64,000 bases of DNA from Cronobacter muytjensii ATCC 51329 (GCF_001277195.1 NZ_CP012268.1:1302001-1366000), one strand, 5' to 3'; counted from the stretch's first letter, positions 32,096-41,255 are shown. The notes: generated from the sequence alone by a model not told the origin. Translations and numbers: made by a program.

Positions 32096-34464
32096 GCGGT
32101 CGGGGGGTGCTAATCAGCCTGCTTTGCGTCGTCTCTCCCGCCGTTAGCGCTCTGGAGGGCGACGACGCGCTGCCGCCGCCCCCGGACGCGCAGGCCATCG
32201 ACCGCCAGGCGGTGTTCCATCTTTCGCTGGTGGTCAACTATTACGATACCGGGCTGGTCGTGCCGGTGACGCGGCGTGACGGCGCGATGTGGGTCTCATC
32301 GGCGGATCTGCAACGCGCCGGGCTGCCGGGCGATAAAATTCCGCCGGGCGATGTGAATGTCGCGTCGCTCCCGCAGGTCAAAAGCCGCTATGACAGCGTC
32401 GGACAGCGGCTGTTGCTGACGGTGCCCACCGACTGGGTGCCGTCGCATACCGTGGCGCTGGGCGAGCAGGAGCGCCGGGTGCGTCCGCGCGCCAGCAACG
32501 GCGCGGTGCTGAATTACGATTTTTACACCAGCGACACCAATAACGGCCTGCGCCAGGCCTCGCTGTGGCACGAGATGCGCCTGTTCGGCAACGCCGGTTC
32601 GCTCTCGTCCACCGGGGCATTGCGCGAAGTGTTTCGCGGCTATCCGGGTCAGGATGAAGGCTATATGCGCTACGACACCACGTTTAACCGCACTAACGAC
32701 GATAACGCCTGGAGCTGGTCGCTGGGCGATGTGATAAGCGACAGCCTGAGCTGGAGCAACAGCGTGCGCATGGGGGGTATCACCGTGGGCCGCGACTTCT
32801 CGCTGCGTCCCGATCTCATTACGTATCCGCTGCCTGCTTTTTCCGGCGAGGCGGCGGTGCCTTCAACTGTCGATGTGTTCATCAACGGCTACCGCTCCGG
32901 CTCCACCGAGCTTGCGCCAGGCCCGTTCACGCTCACCAATCTGCCTTATATCAACGGCTCCGGCGACGCCGTGCTGGTCACCACCGACGCCCTGGGCCGC
33001 CAGGTCTCCACCACGCTGCCGTTTTATGTGGCAAGCGAGCTGCTGAAACCTGGCTTAAGCGACGGCTCGTTCAGCGCGGGCGCGCTGCGTCGCAACTACG
33101 GCGTGAAAAATTTCGATTACGGTCCGGCGGCGGCGAGCGGCTCCTGGCGCTACGGCGTGACCGATTTCTGGACGCTGGAAACCCACGGCGAGGCGGCGGA
33201 AAAACTGACGCTCGGCGGCGTCGGGTCGCTGGTTAAACTCGGGCGTTTTGGCGTGATAAACGGCGCGGGCAGCTGGAGCAACATGCGCGACAACAGCGGG
33301 CAGCAGTGGAACTGGGGCTATCAGTACAATACGGCGGGCTTTAGCCTTTCGACGCAGCAAACTCGCCGCACGCGCGGTTTCGGCAACCTGGCGCTCTACG
33401 ATCAACCCGTACGCTACGATCAGTATCAGCAGCCTATCGTCACCTTAAGCCGCGAAACCACGCAATATGCGCTGACGCTCAATATGGGCGCGGCGGGCAG
33501 CGTCGGCGCGGCGTGGCTGGACGTGCAGTCGTTCAACCGCGACCATACCCGGCTGCTGAACCTCTCCTGGAACAAAACGCTATGGAACAGCAGCCTCTAC
33601 CTCGCCGCCAGCCACGACTATGAAGACCGTGACTGGACCTTCGCGCTCTCGCTGCAAATTCCGCTTGGCGAGCAGAGCTCGGTCGCGCTCAGCGCCGAAA
33701 CCACGCCGGAGAGCGGCACCACGCAGCGCGTCAACTACAGCCGCGCCATGCCGAGCGACGGCGGCTTTAGCTGGAACCTGGCCTGGGCGAACCAGTCGCG
33801 CGACGACAACTATCAGCAGGCGACGCTCGGCTGGCACAATAATCATGTCGAGATGCAGGGCGGGATCTACGGGCAGACCAAAAACTTCACCCGCTGGGGC
33901 GAGGCAACCGGCTCGCTGGTGACGCTGGACGGTTCGCTGTTCGCCGCGAATCAGATCAACGACGCCTTCGCCGTGGTCAGCACGCAGGGGCAGCCGGGCG
34001 TGACGGTAAACTTTGAAAACCAGCCGATAGGCGAGACCGACGAAGATGGCTATCTGCTGGTGAGCGGGGTGACGTCGTACTACCCGGCGACCTACAGCAT
34101 CGACGCGCTTAACCTCCCGGCAGATACCCGCATTCGCGAGACCGAACGGCGCCTCGCGCTGCGGCGCAACAGCGGCTATCTGGTGACATTCCCGATGGAG
34201 CAGGAGCGGGTGGCGAGCGTCATCCTGCATGATGAAAACGGCGAGCCGCTGCCGGTCGCAAGCCAGGTACAGCGCGCCGACCGGGCTACCGCTGTGGTGG
34301 GCTACGACGGCATCGCGTGGCTCGAAGATATTGGCGAGGTTAATCTGCTGCGCGTCGTTAAACCGGACGGCAAAACGTGCAGCGTGACCCTGACGGTCGG
34401 GGGCGCCCGCACGCATCGCCTGGAAACCTATGGTCCGCTTATTTGTCGCGAGGTTGCGCCATGA
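32074..34464 (+). CDS. Outer membrane usher (CsuD-like)
   Basis: A 796-residue FimD/CsuD-type usher with signal peptide (about 1-26), an N-terminal chaperone-binding domain (FHLSLVVNYYDTGLVVPV), a 24-strand beta-barrel with the plug (PAFSGEAAVPSTVDVFINGYRSG; GPFTLTNLPYINGSGDAVLVTTDALGR), and C-terminal domains (PVASQVQRADRATAVVGYDGIAWLED). Subunits are threaded through it and polymerised on the surface. The sequence is intact. ATG 32074 lies inside the chaperone gene. Confidence 0.9.
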   Translation: MASRRPVSGRGVLISLLCVVSPAVSALEGDDALPPPPDAQAIDRQAVFHLSLVVNYYDTGLVVPVTRRDGAMWVSSADLQRAGLPGDKIPPGDVNVASLPQVKSRYDSVGQRLLLTVPTDWVPSHTVALGEQERRVRPRASNGAVLNYDFYTSDTNNGLRQASLWHEMRLFGNAGSLSSTGALREVFRGYPGQDEGYMRYDTTFNRTNDDNAWSWSLGDVISDSLSWSNSVRMGGITVGRDFSLRPDLITYPLPAFSGEAAVPSTVDVFINGYRSGSTELAPGPFTLTNLPYINGSGDAVLVTTDALGRQVSTTLPFYVASELLKPGLSDGSFSAGALRRNYGVKNFDYGPAAASGSWRYGVTDFWTLETHGEAAEKLTLGGVGSLVKLGRFGVINGAGSWSNMRDNSGQQWNWGYQYNTAGFSLSTQQTRRTRGFGNLALYDQPVRYDQYQQPIVTLSRETTQYALTLNMGAAGSVGAAWLDVQSFNRDHTRLLNLSWNKTLWNSSLYLAASHDYEDRDWTFALSLQIPLGEQSSVALSAETTPESGTTQRVNYSRAMPSDGGFSWNLAWANQSRDDNYQQATLGWHNNHVEMQGGIYGQTKNFTRWGEATGSLVTLDGSLFAANQINDAFAVVSTQGQPGVTVNFENQPIGETDEDGYLLVSGVTSYYPATYSIDALNLPADTRIRETERRLALRRNSGYLVTFPMEQERVASVILHDENGEPLPVASQVQRADRATAVVGYDGIAWLEDIGEVNLLRVVKPDGKTCSVTLTVGGARTHRLETYGPLICREVAP

Positions 34465-35414
34465 CTCGTCTGCTGCTGGTCGTTGTTCTGTTGCTCTCAA
34501 GCCTGCCGGCGCTGGCGGCCTGTCGCGTCAGCGGCACGAACGCCGCTTATGGCAACCAGACATCCTTTGTTATCAACAGCACCGTGCAGACCACCACGGC
34601 GACGCTGACGGTAGACTGCGACTCGGTGCTCAACATTCTGAACAATGACTTTGTCAACCTGACGCTCACCGGCGCCACGACCACCTCCGGCACCCGCGCC
34701 ACGCTTGGGCGCAGCGGTGACGCGACTGACCGCATCCCTTTGCAGGTCTGCGCCCAGAGCGGCTGTCCGTCCGGCAGCGAGCTTACGGTAAACGGCAGCT
34801 ACCGCTGGAGCGGCCAGTCGCTGCTGAACCTTCTCACCAGCAAGCGCTACACTTTCCCTGTCTACATCCGCACGCTACAGGGGCAAAACGTCGCGGCGGG
34901 GGCCTACCAGGTGACGCTCAGCTTCAGCGTCAACTACAGCATTTGCGCGGTGGGCGTCGCGGTCTGCCTGACGCCGCAGAACGGCACGTCAACCTTTACC
35001 AGTCTGGTGACGCTCATCGTCACCAATGATTGCAGCACGATCAGCGCGCCGAACCTGAATTTTGCCAGCGCGCCGCTGGTTAAAGATTTCGCGCCCGTCT
35101 CGCAAACCATCGCCATTACCTGCACCAAAGGCAGCACGTACACCGTCGGCATCAACAATGGCAACAACGCCGTGGGCAGCGTGCGCAATATGGCGAGCGG
35201 CGCGAACCGGCTCAGCTATGAGATTTATAAAGGCAGCACCGCCAACCGCTGGGGCGTCAGCGGGGCCGAACGCTGGTCAAGCGACAGCGCCTCGCAGGTC
35301 AGCACCGACGGTCTGCTGCGATCCTACCAATACACGGCGCGAATTCTTGCCACGCAAAATACGCCGCCCGCCGGGAGTTATACCGATACGCTGGTAGTGG
35401 ACGTCGCCTTCTGA
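34461..35414 (+). CDS. Two-domain spore coat U tip adhesin (CsuE-like)
   Basis: A 317-residue protein with signal peptide (MTRLLLVVVLLLSSLPALA|AC) and two SCPU domains in tandem, about 20-165 and 170-317, each with paired Cys. The C-terminal domain carries the GSYTDTLVVDVAF donor strand, while the first (receptor-like) domain sits at the end of the pilus. This layout fits CsuE, the tip adhesin that inserts into hydrophobic surfaces. It starts with ATGA overlapping the usher stop and is the last gene of the operon. Receptor or surface target unknown. Confidence 0.83.
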   Translation: MTRLLLVVVLLLSSLPALAACRVSGTNAAYGNQTSFVINSTVQTTTATLTVDCDSVLNILNNDFVNLTLTGATTTSGTRATLGRSGDATDRIPLQVCAQSGCPSGSELTVNGSYRWSGQSLLNLLTSKRYTFPVYIRTLQGQNVAAGAYQVTLSFSVNYSICAVGVAVCLTPQNGTSTFTSLVTLIVTNDCSTISAPNLNFASAPLVKDFAPVSQTIAITCTKGSTYTVGINNGNNAVGSVRNMASGANRLSYEIYKGSTANRWGVSGAERWSSDSASQVSTDGLLRSYQYTARILATQNTPPAGSYTDTLVVDVAF

Positions 35415-35453
35415 TGCCCCCGCCGACTAAGGCAAATTTCCTTAACACAACGA

Positions 35454-35480
35454 TAAAGTTCCCCCAGGCCATGCCGATAA
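35454..35480 (+). promoter_or_regulatory. Sigma-28 (FliA) promoter of tar-cheRBYZ
   Basis: TAAAGTT at 35454-35460, and GCCGATAA at 35473-35480, with 15 bases between TAAA and GCCGATAA: an essentially perfect class 3 flagellar promoter, 30 bases before the tar start and 39 bases after the pilus operon ends. Confidence 0.95.
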
Positions 35481-35510
35481 CCCCTTCAGGAACCAGAAGG
35501 AAGGTGTCGC

Positions 35511-37178
35511 ATGTTGAATCGTATCCGCGTTGTCTCACTGCTGATGATGGTGCTGGTGGTGTTCGCACTGCTGCAACTCATTTCCGGTGGGCTGTTTTTC
35601 TCGTCACTGAATGACAACCAGCAAAGTTTCGCCGCGTCGCACCAGTTGCGTCTGCAACAGGCGCAGCTTAACCAGTCGTGGAATTTGCTGCTGCAAACCC
35701 GCATCAACTTAAGCCGCTCCGCGGCGCGCATGATGATGGATGCAAACAACCAGCAGAGCAGCGCGAAAACCGATCTGCTCAACACGGCGAAAAAAGTGCT
35801 GGGCGAGGCGGATACGCGCTTTAACGCCTTCAAAGGCGTTACGGTGGACGTGCCGGAAATTAACGCGGCCGTCGGCGACGTTGAGAAGAGCTATCGCGAT
35901 TACTACCAGGCGCTGAGCGAACTGGTGCAGTACCTGGAAACCGGCAACATGGATGCCTACTTCGCGCAGGCCACGCAAGGCAAACAGAACGCGCTGGAAA
36001 AAGCGGTGACGCGCTACGACGACGTTAACGTGCGTCTGGTGCAGCAGGCGTGGGATGACAGCCGCAGCGATTTCCGCCTGGCCCAGTGGCAGACCGCCAT
36101 TCTGGCTGTGCTTCTGGTACTGGTTATCGCGCTGGTGTGGTACGGCATTCGCCATATCCTGCTGACGCCGCTTGCGGGGGTTATCCACCATATCCGCGAG
36201 ATAGCGGGCGGCAACCTGACCGAAAACATTACGGTCTCAGGCCGTAACGAGATGACCGAGCTGTCCGCAAGCGTCCAGCATATGCAGCAGGCGCTGATCC
36301 AGACGGTCAGCAGCGTGCGCGAAGGCACTGACGCGATTTACAGCGGCACCAGCGAAATCGCCGCGGGCAATACCGATCTCTCGTCGCGCACCGAAGAGCA
36401 GGCGTCGGCGCTGGAGCAGACCGCCGCCAGCATGGAAGAGCTGACCGCGACCGTGAAGCAGAACGCGGAGAACGCCCGTCAGGCGTCGCAACTGGCGCTG
36501 AGCGCGTCGGAAACCGCCCAGCGCGGCGGCAAAGTGGTGGATGGCGTGGTGAACACGATGCACGACATCGCCGCCAGTTCGAAAAAGATTTCAGACATTA
36601 CCAGCGTTATCGACGGCATCGCCTTCCAGACTAACATTCTGGCGCTGAACGCCGCGGTGGAAGCCGCACGGGCAGGGGAGCAGGGCCGCGGCTTCGCGGT
36701 CGTGGCAGGCGAAGTGCGCAACCTCGCAAGCCGCAGCGCCCAGGCAGCCAAAGAGATTAAAGCGCTGATTGAAGATTCTGTCTCCCGCGTCGACTCCGGC
36801 TCCGTGCTGGTGGAAAGCGCCGGTGAAACGATGCAGGAGATTGTCGGGGCTGTCACCCGCGTGACCGACATCATGGGCGAAATCGCCTCCGCCTCCGACG
36901 AGCAGAGCCGCGGCATTGATCAGGTGGCGCTGGCGGTCTCCGAGATGGATCGCGTAACGCAGCAGAACGCCTCGCTGGTGCAGCAGTCCGCTGCGGCCGC
37001 CAGCGCGCTGGAAGATCAGGCCAGCCGCCTGTCGCAGGCAGTCGCCGCTTTCCGCCTCGCGCATGCCCGCGCCAGTGCGCGACCGGCGCCAGTCGCCCCG
37101 CGCGCGACGCCGACAGACGCGAGCTATACGGCGAGCAAACCTGCCGCCGCCGGGCAAGACAACTGGGAAACGTTCTGA
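35511..37178 (+). CDS. tar: Aspartate chemoreceptor Tar
   Basis: A 555-residue chemoreceptor: TM1 (about 7-30), periplasmic four-helix domain with the aspartate-binding arginine pattern QTRINLSRSAARMMMD as in E. coli Tar, TM2 (about 190-212), HAMP, signalling hairpin (IAFQTNILALNAAVEAARAGEQGRG) and NWETF docking pentapeptide. It also likely hears maltose-binding protein, which cannot be read from sequence. It stands at the head of the meche operon behind its own sigma-28 promoter. Confidence 0.93.
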   Translation: MLNRIRVVSLLMMVLVVFALLQLISGGLFFSSLNDNQQSFAASHQLRLQQAQLNQSWNLLLQTRINLSRSAARMMMDANNQQSSAKTDLLNTAKKVLGEADTRFNAFKGVTVDVPEINAAVGDVEKSYRDYYQALSELVQYLETGNMDAYFAQATQGKQNALEKAVTRYDDVNVRLVQQAWDDSRSDFRLAQWQTAILAVLLVLVIALVWYGIRHILLTPLAGVIHHIREIAGGNLTENITVSGRNEMTELSASVQHMQQALIQTVSSVREGTDAIYSGTSEIAAGNTDLSSRTEEQASALEQTAASMEELTATVKQNAENARQASQLALSASETAQRGGKVVDGVVNTMHDIAASSKKISDITSVIDGIAFQTNILALNAAVEAARAGEQGRGFAVVAGEVRNLASRSAQAAKEIKALIEDSVSRVDSGSVLVESAGETMQEIVGAVTRVTDIMGEIASASDEQSRGIDQVALAVSEMDRVTQQNASLVQQSAAAASALEDQASRLSQAVAAFRLAHARASARPAPVAPRATPTDASYTASKPAAAGQDNWETF

Positions 37179-37458
37179 ACAAAGTCCGGCTTATGACCGG
37201 CTAAGGAAGCAAGGATGTTGCACAGAATGGTCATACCGACAGGGAGTGTGGTCGGGATGGCGCAGGTCGCCCGCACGTGGAACGTGCGATACAGCGCCTG
37301 CGCGACAATGAATAGGGTCAGCCGCCCGCAAGATGGCGCGGCGGATGAAAAAAGAGATTCAGTCTTAAACCTTGAACACGACTCACACGAGCGTAACAAG
37401 ATGGCCGCACCACCCTGGGTGGTGCCAGGAACCCCCTGACTGTGAAGAAGAAGGCGCT
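37179..37458 (+). other. Unassigned 280-base gap between tar and cheR (tap position)
   Basis: In E. coli the dipeptide receptor gene tap lies between tar and cheR; here no receptor sequence remains. The gap holds two short perfect hairpins, GCACGT-GGA-ACGTGC (37273-37287) and CACCACC-CTG-GGTGGTG (37409-37425). An open frame of 74 codons (37215-37439) has no recognisable domain and I do not call it a gene. The stretch may be leader structure affecting cheR translation. Confidence 0.6.
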
Positions 37459-38325
37459 ATGACATCATCCATGCCTGCTGGGCAAACGTCATTATTAGTA
37501 CAGATGACACAGCGCCTCGCGCTGTCCGACACGCATTTCCGTCGGATATGTCAATTGATTTACCAGCGCGCGGGAATTGTGCTGGCCGAACATAAGCGGG
37601 ATATGGTCTACAACCGTCTGGTTCGTCGTCTGCGCACGCTTGGCCTGGATGATTTCGGACGCTATCTCAGCATGCTGGAAGCGAACGCCAACAGCGCCGA
37701 GTGGCAGGCGTTTATTAACTCGCTGACCACCAACCTGACGGCGTTTTTCCGCGAAGCGCACCACTTCCCGGTGCTGGCGGAACACGCCCGCAAGCGTACC
37801 GGCGATTATCGCGTCTGGAGCGCCGCGGCGTCGACCGGCGAGGAGCCTTACTCCATCGCCATTACGCTCGCGGATACGCTTGGCACCGCGCCGGGCCGCT
37901 GGAAAGTCTTTGGCACGGATATCGACACCGAAGTGCTGCAAAAGGCGCAAAGCGGCATCTACCGCCAGGAGGAGTTAAAAACCCTCTCACCGCAGCAGAT
38001 GCAACGCTATTTCATGCGCGGAACAGGCCCTCATCAGGGGCTGGTGCGCGTGCGTAACGAACTGGCGAATCAGATTGAGTTCGCCTCGCTGAACCTGCTT
38101 GATAAGCAGTACAACGTACCGGGGCCATTTGACGCGATTTTCTGCCGCAACGTGATGATTTATTTCGATAAAGAAACACAGCAGGAGATCCTCAAACGCT
38201 TTGTTCCGCTGCTGAAGCCCGGCGGCCTGCTTTTCGCGGGCCACTCGGAAAACTTCAGTAACCTCAGCCGGGATTTCTCGCTGCGCGGTCAGACGGTGTA
38301 CGCCCTGAGTAAGGAAAAAGAATGA
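37459..38325 (+). CDS. cheR: Chemoreceptor methyltransferase CheR
   Basis: CheR methylates receptor glutamates using S-adenosylmethionine for adaptation. The 288-residue protein starts MTSSMPAGQTSLL, matching E. coli; the frame extends 29 codons upstream into the gap, which I reject. Features: N-terminal helical domain, SAM-binding VWSAAASTGEEPYSIA, FGTDIDTEVL, IFCRNVMIYFD, and the beta-subdomain that binds the NWETF tail of both receptors in this window. Ends overlapping cheB (ATGA). Confidence 0.96.
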   Translation: MTSSMPAGQTSLLVQMTQRLALSDTHFRRICQLIYQRAGIVLAEHKRDMVYNRLVRRLRTLGLDDFGRYLSMLEANANSAEWQAFINSLTTNLTAFFREAHHFPVLAEHARKRTGDYRVWSAAASTGEEPYSIAITLADTLGTAPGRWKVFGTDIDTEVLQKAQSGIYRQEELKTLSPQQMQRYFMRGTGPHQGLVRVRNELANQIEFASLNLLDKQYNVPGPFDAIFCRNVMIYFDKETQQEILKRFVPLLKPGGLLFAGHSENFSNLSRDFSLRGQTVYALSKEKE

Positions 38326-39371
38326 GTAAAATCAGAGTGTTGTCAGTAGATGATTCGGCGCTGATGCGTCAGATCATGACCGAAATTATCAACAGCCACA
38401 GCGATATGGAGATGGTGGCGACAGCGCCGGACCCCCTGGTGGCCCGCGATCTGATTAAGCAGTTCAATCCGGACGTGTTAACGCTGGATGTCGAGATGCC
38501 GCGTATGGATGGCCTCGATTTCCTGGAAAAACTGATGCGCCTGCGTCCGATGCCGGTGGTGATGGTCTCGTCGCTCACGGGCAAAGGCTCGGAAGTGACC
38601 CTGCGCGCGCTGGAGCTCGGTGCCGTGGATTTCGTCACCAAGCCGCAGCTCGGTATTCGCGAAGGCATGCTGGCTTACAGCGAACTGATTGCCGATAAAG
38701 TCCGTACCGCCTCGCGCGCGCGCATCTCCGCCCGTCTGCCGGACGTGGTGCCGAAAACGCTGAAAGCGGGCCCGCTGCTGAGCTCGGAAAAACTGATCGC
38801 CATCGGCGCCTCCACAGGCGGCACCGAAGCGATTCGCCATGTGCTCCAGCCGCTGCCGCTCTCAAGCCCGGCGGTGCTGATTACTCAGCACATGCCGCCT
38901 GGCTTTACCCGTTCATTCGCCGAGCGTCTGAACAAGCTGTGCCAGATTAGCGTGAAAGAAGCCGAAGACGGCGAACGCGTGCTGCCGGGCCATGCCTATA
39001 TCGCTCCGGGCGATAAGCATATGGAGCTCGCGCGCAGCGGCGCGAACTATCAGATTAAGATCCACGACGGACCGCCGGTGAACCGGCACCGTCCGGCCGT
39101 GGATGTGTTGTTTCACTCCGTAGCCAAACATGCGGGGCGCAACGCGGTGGGCGTGATCCTCACCGGGATGGGCAACGATGGCGCGGCGGGAATGCTGGCG
39201 ATGCATCAGGCGGGCGCCTGGACCATCGCCCAAAACGAAGCAAGTTGTGTGGTGTTCGGCATGCCGCGTGAGGCCATCAACATGGGTGGCGTCAGCGAAG
39301 TCGTCGATCTAAGCCAGGTCAGCCAGCAGATGCTGGCGAAAATCAGTGCCGGACAGGCAATACGTATTTAA
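38322..39371 (+). CDS. cheB: Chemoreceptor methylesterase/deamidase CheB
   Basis: CheB removes methyl groups when phosphorylated by CheA. The 349-residue product equals E. coli CheB in length: receiver domain with D10-D11 and D56 (LTLDVEMP), linker (about 135-150), and esterase domain with catalytic Ser in IGASTGGTEA, His in TQHMPPGF and Asp in TGMGNDGAAGM. It overlaps cheR by 4 bases and precedes cheY by 17. Confidence 0.97.
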   Translation: MSKIRVLSVDDSALMRQIMTEIINSHSDMEMVATAPDPLVARDLIKQFNPDVLTLDVEMPRMDGLDFLEKLMRLRPMPVVMVSSLTGKGSEVTLRALELGAVDFVTKPQLGIREGMLAYSELIADKVRTASRARISARLPDVVPKTLKAGPLLSSEKLIAIGASTGGTEAIRHVLQPLPLSSPAVLITQHMPPGFTRSFAERLNKLCQISVKEAEDGERVLPGHAYIAPGDKHMELARSGANYQIKIHDGPPVNRHRPAVDVLFHSVAKHAGRNAVGVILTGMGNDGAAGMLAMHQAGAWTIAQNEASCVVFGMPREAINMGGVSEVVDLSQVSQQMLAKISAGQAIRI

Positions 39372-39388
39372 CGAGGAGTACAGTTTTT

Positions 39389-39778
39389 ATGGCGGATAAA
39401 GATCTCAAGTTTCTGGTAGTGGATGACTTCTCCACCATGCGCCGCATTGTACGTAACCTGCTCAAAGAGCTGGGTTTCAACAACGTAGAAGAAGCGGAAG
39501 ATGGTGTGGATGCTCTCAACAAACTCCAGACCGGCGGTTTCGGTTTTGTAATTTCTGACTGGAACATGCCTAACATGGATGGCCTTGAACTGCTCAAAAC
39601 CATCCGCGCCGACGGCGCTATGGCCTCTATGCCGGTGCTGATGGTGACAGCGGAAGCCAAGAAAGAGAACATCATCGCGGCAGCGCAGGCAGGCGCCAGC
39701 GGCTACGTGGTGAAACCGTTCACGGCGGCGACCCTGGAAGAGAAACTGAGCAAGATTTTCGAAAAACTCGGCATGTGA
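39389..39778 (+). CDS. cheY: Chemotaxis response regulator CheY
   Basis: Phospho-CheY binds FliM and switches flagella to clockwise rotation. The 129-residue receiver has D12-D13, phospho-acceptor D57 (FVISDWNMP), T87 (MVTAEA) and K109 (VVKPF), all intact. Essentially identical to E. coli CheY. GAGGAG site upstream; 10 bases before cheZ. Confidence 0.98.
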   Translation: MADKDLKFLVVDDFSTMRRIVRNLLKELGFNNVEEAEDGVDALNKLQTGGFGFVISDWNMPNMDGLELLKTIRADGAMASMPVLMVTAEAKKENIIAAAQAGASGYVVKPFTAATLEEKLSKIFEKLGM

Positions 39779-39788
39779 GGACAGGCAG

Positions 39789-40430
39789 ATGACGGCATCG
39801 ATAAAACCGACTGACGAGCATTCTACTGGCGACATTATTGTCCGTATCGGCAGTCTTACCCGCATGCTGCGTGACAGCCTGCGCGAGCTGGGGCTTGATC
39901 AGGCGATTGCGGAAGCGGCGGAAGCTATTCCGGACGCGCGCGACCGTCTTGACTATGTGGTGCAGATGACAGCGCAGGCCGCCGAACGCGCCCTGAACTG
40001 CGTCGAGGCCTCGCAGCCTCACCAGAACAAACTGGAAAGCGACGCGAAAGCGCTGAGCGGTCGCTGGGACGAGTGGTTTGAAAACCCGATCGAACTGAGC
40101 GACGCGCGTGAGCTTGTGACGGACACTCGCCAGTATCTGGCAGGCGTTCCGGAGCACACCAGCTTCACCAACGCCCAGCTTCTGGAAATCATGATGGCGC
40201 AGGATTTCCAGGATCTGACCGGTCAGGTTATCAAGCGCATGATGGATGTTATCCAGGAAATTGAGCGCCAGCTTCTGATGGTGCTGCTGGAGAACATGCC
40301 GGAGCCGAACGCGCGCGCCAAGCGCCCGAACGACAGCCTGCTCAACGGCCCGCAGCTGGACGCCACCGCCGCAGGCGTTGTGGCAAGCCAGGATCAGGTC
40401 GACGACCTGCTCGACAGCCTGGGGTTCTGA
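39789..40430 (+). CDS. cheZ: CheY-P phosphatase CheZ
   Basis: CheZ speeds CheY dephosphorylation. The 213-residue protein has the catalytic helix MMAQDFQDLTGQVIKRMM (Asp and Gln corresponding to D143 and Q147 of E. coli) and the C-terminal CheY-tethering peptide QVDDLLDSLGF. It is one residue shorter than E. coli. Last gene of tar-cheRBYZ, ending at a strong terminator. Confidence 0.96.
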   Translation: MTASIKPTDEHSTGDIIVRIGSLTRMLRDSLRELGLDQAIAEAAEAIPDARDRLDYVVQMTAQAAERALNCVEASQPHQNKLESDAKALSGRWDEWFENPIELSDARELVTDTRQYLAGVPEHTSFTNAQLLEIMMAQDFQDLTGQVIKRMMDVIQEIERQLLMVLLENMPEPNARAKRPNDSLLNGPQLDATAAGVVASQDQVDDLLDSLGF

Positions 40431-40433
40431 GTC

Positions 40434-40467
40434 AAAACCGCCGCCTGATGGGCGGCGGTTTTATTTT
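40434..40467. terminator. Bidirectional terminator between cheZ and the nucleotidyltransferase gene
   Basis: Stem AAAACCGCCGCC / GGGCGGCGGTTTT with a short loop and A/T runs both sides. It overlaps the last codons of the converging nucleotidyltransferase gene. Confidence 0.9.
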
Positions 40468-41255
40468 ACCTGCAGGGCGAGCGTCAGCTGTTGTTGCGGC
40501 ATCTGGAAATCGAGCGTGAGATCGGCCTGCGCCTCAAAAGACGTTAGCCGCTGACGCAGCTTTTCGAGCCGCAGTCCGTTAAGGGCGAGGCGTGCGTAAT
40601 GGGCGTGTTCATAGCGCAGCAGCGTGTCATCGTGGTAATGCGCCAGCTGTTCTTGCAGATAAGCACCCAGACGCGGGCCGATTTTACCTACCTGCTTGCC
40701 ATAAATGGTGCGCAAAATCTTCACCAGTGCGCCGGTTTCATTAGGGGTATGGCCCAGTACCAGCTCGAGGCGCCGCTGTTGCAACTCATCCAGATAGTTA
40801 TCGGGACTGCTCAGCGTGCGATTATGTAATCCGTACAGCACAGCATCCCATGACATTAACGTGGTTTTAAGCAAGCTCTGCTCGCTCTCAAGCGGGATGA
40901 GGTTCTCACGAAACGCCCAGGTATCCGCAAGGCACCAGATATCAAAATCGATATTCTGATAGCGAAAGCGCACGCCGCCATATTTATTCAGGCAGTAATC
41001 ATCAATCGCCAGACGTTGTAACTCTGCGAGCAGGGCATCACGGGTTGTGTTGATAACAACATCAATGTCAGAGGTGAAGCCTTTTGTCCCATAGAGCCCA
41101 ATATCCCGGATCATGCCGCCAAAAATCCAGGCGTGCGAATGCGCCGCGAGACGCATCATCATCTCTCTCGCGGCAATGCGCTCGTCGCAGGATTTAAAAT
41201 AGGCTTCAATGCGACGCTTAAGCAGGTCGCGCCTGTAAGCGATATTGGTATTCAT
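40461..41255 (-). CDS. Nucleotidyltransferase with PolyA-polymerase/CCA-like head
   Basis: A 264-residue protein not known to me as a named gene. Residues 40-110 carry the Pol-beta nucleotidyltransferase core: G46-G47, R50-D51, S62-D63-I-D65, and a third acidic strand IDFDIW (D103, D105). The GG...RD form is closer to class II CCA-adding/PolyA-polymerase heads (PF01743-type) than to the GS form of CD-NTases. The tRNA-binding body of true CCA enzymes is missing, replaced by about 150 mostly helical residues. Its start lies 38 bases inside the dGTPase gene with only a weak ribosome site, implying coupled translation. Substrate unknown: it could modify an RNA, a protein or a nucleotide. Lower GC than flanking chemotaxis genes. 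Confidence 0.8.
   Translation of the reverse strand: MNTNIAYRRDLLKRRIEAYFKSCDERIAAREMMMRLAAHSHAWIFGGMIRDIGLYGTKGFTSDIDVVINTTRDALLAELQRLAIDDYCLNKYGGVRFRYQNIDFDIWCLADTWAFRENLIPLESEQSLLKTTLMSWDAVLYGLHNRTLSSPDNYLDELQQRRLELVLGHTPNETGALVKILRTIYGKQVGKIGPRLGAYLQEQLAHYHDDTLLRYEHAHYARLALNGLRLEKLRQRLTSFEAQADLTLDFQMPQQQLTLALQVK

Noticed and set aside
37215..37439. Gene in the tar-cheR gap
   Set aside because: The 74-codon frame shows no conserved segment, no convincing ribosome site, and no similarity that I can see to Tap or any receptor.
40461..41255. Housekeeping CCA-adding enzyme
   Set aside because: Only the head-domain motifs are similar; the protein is too short and lacks the neck, body and tail and the HD domain. 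Enterobacterial cca lies elsewhere.
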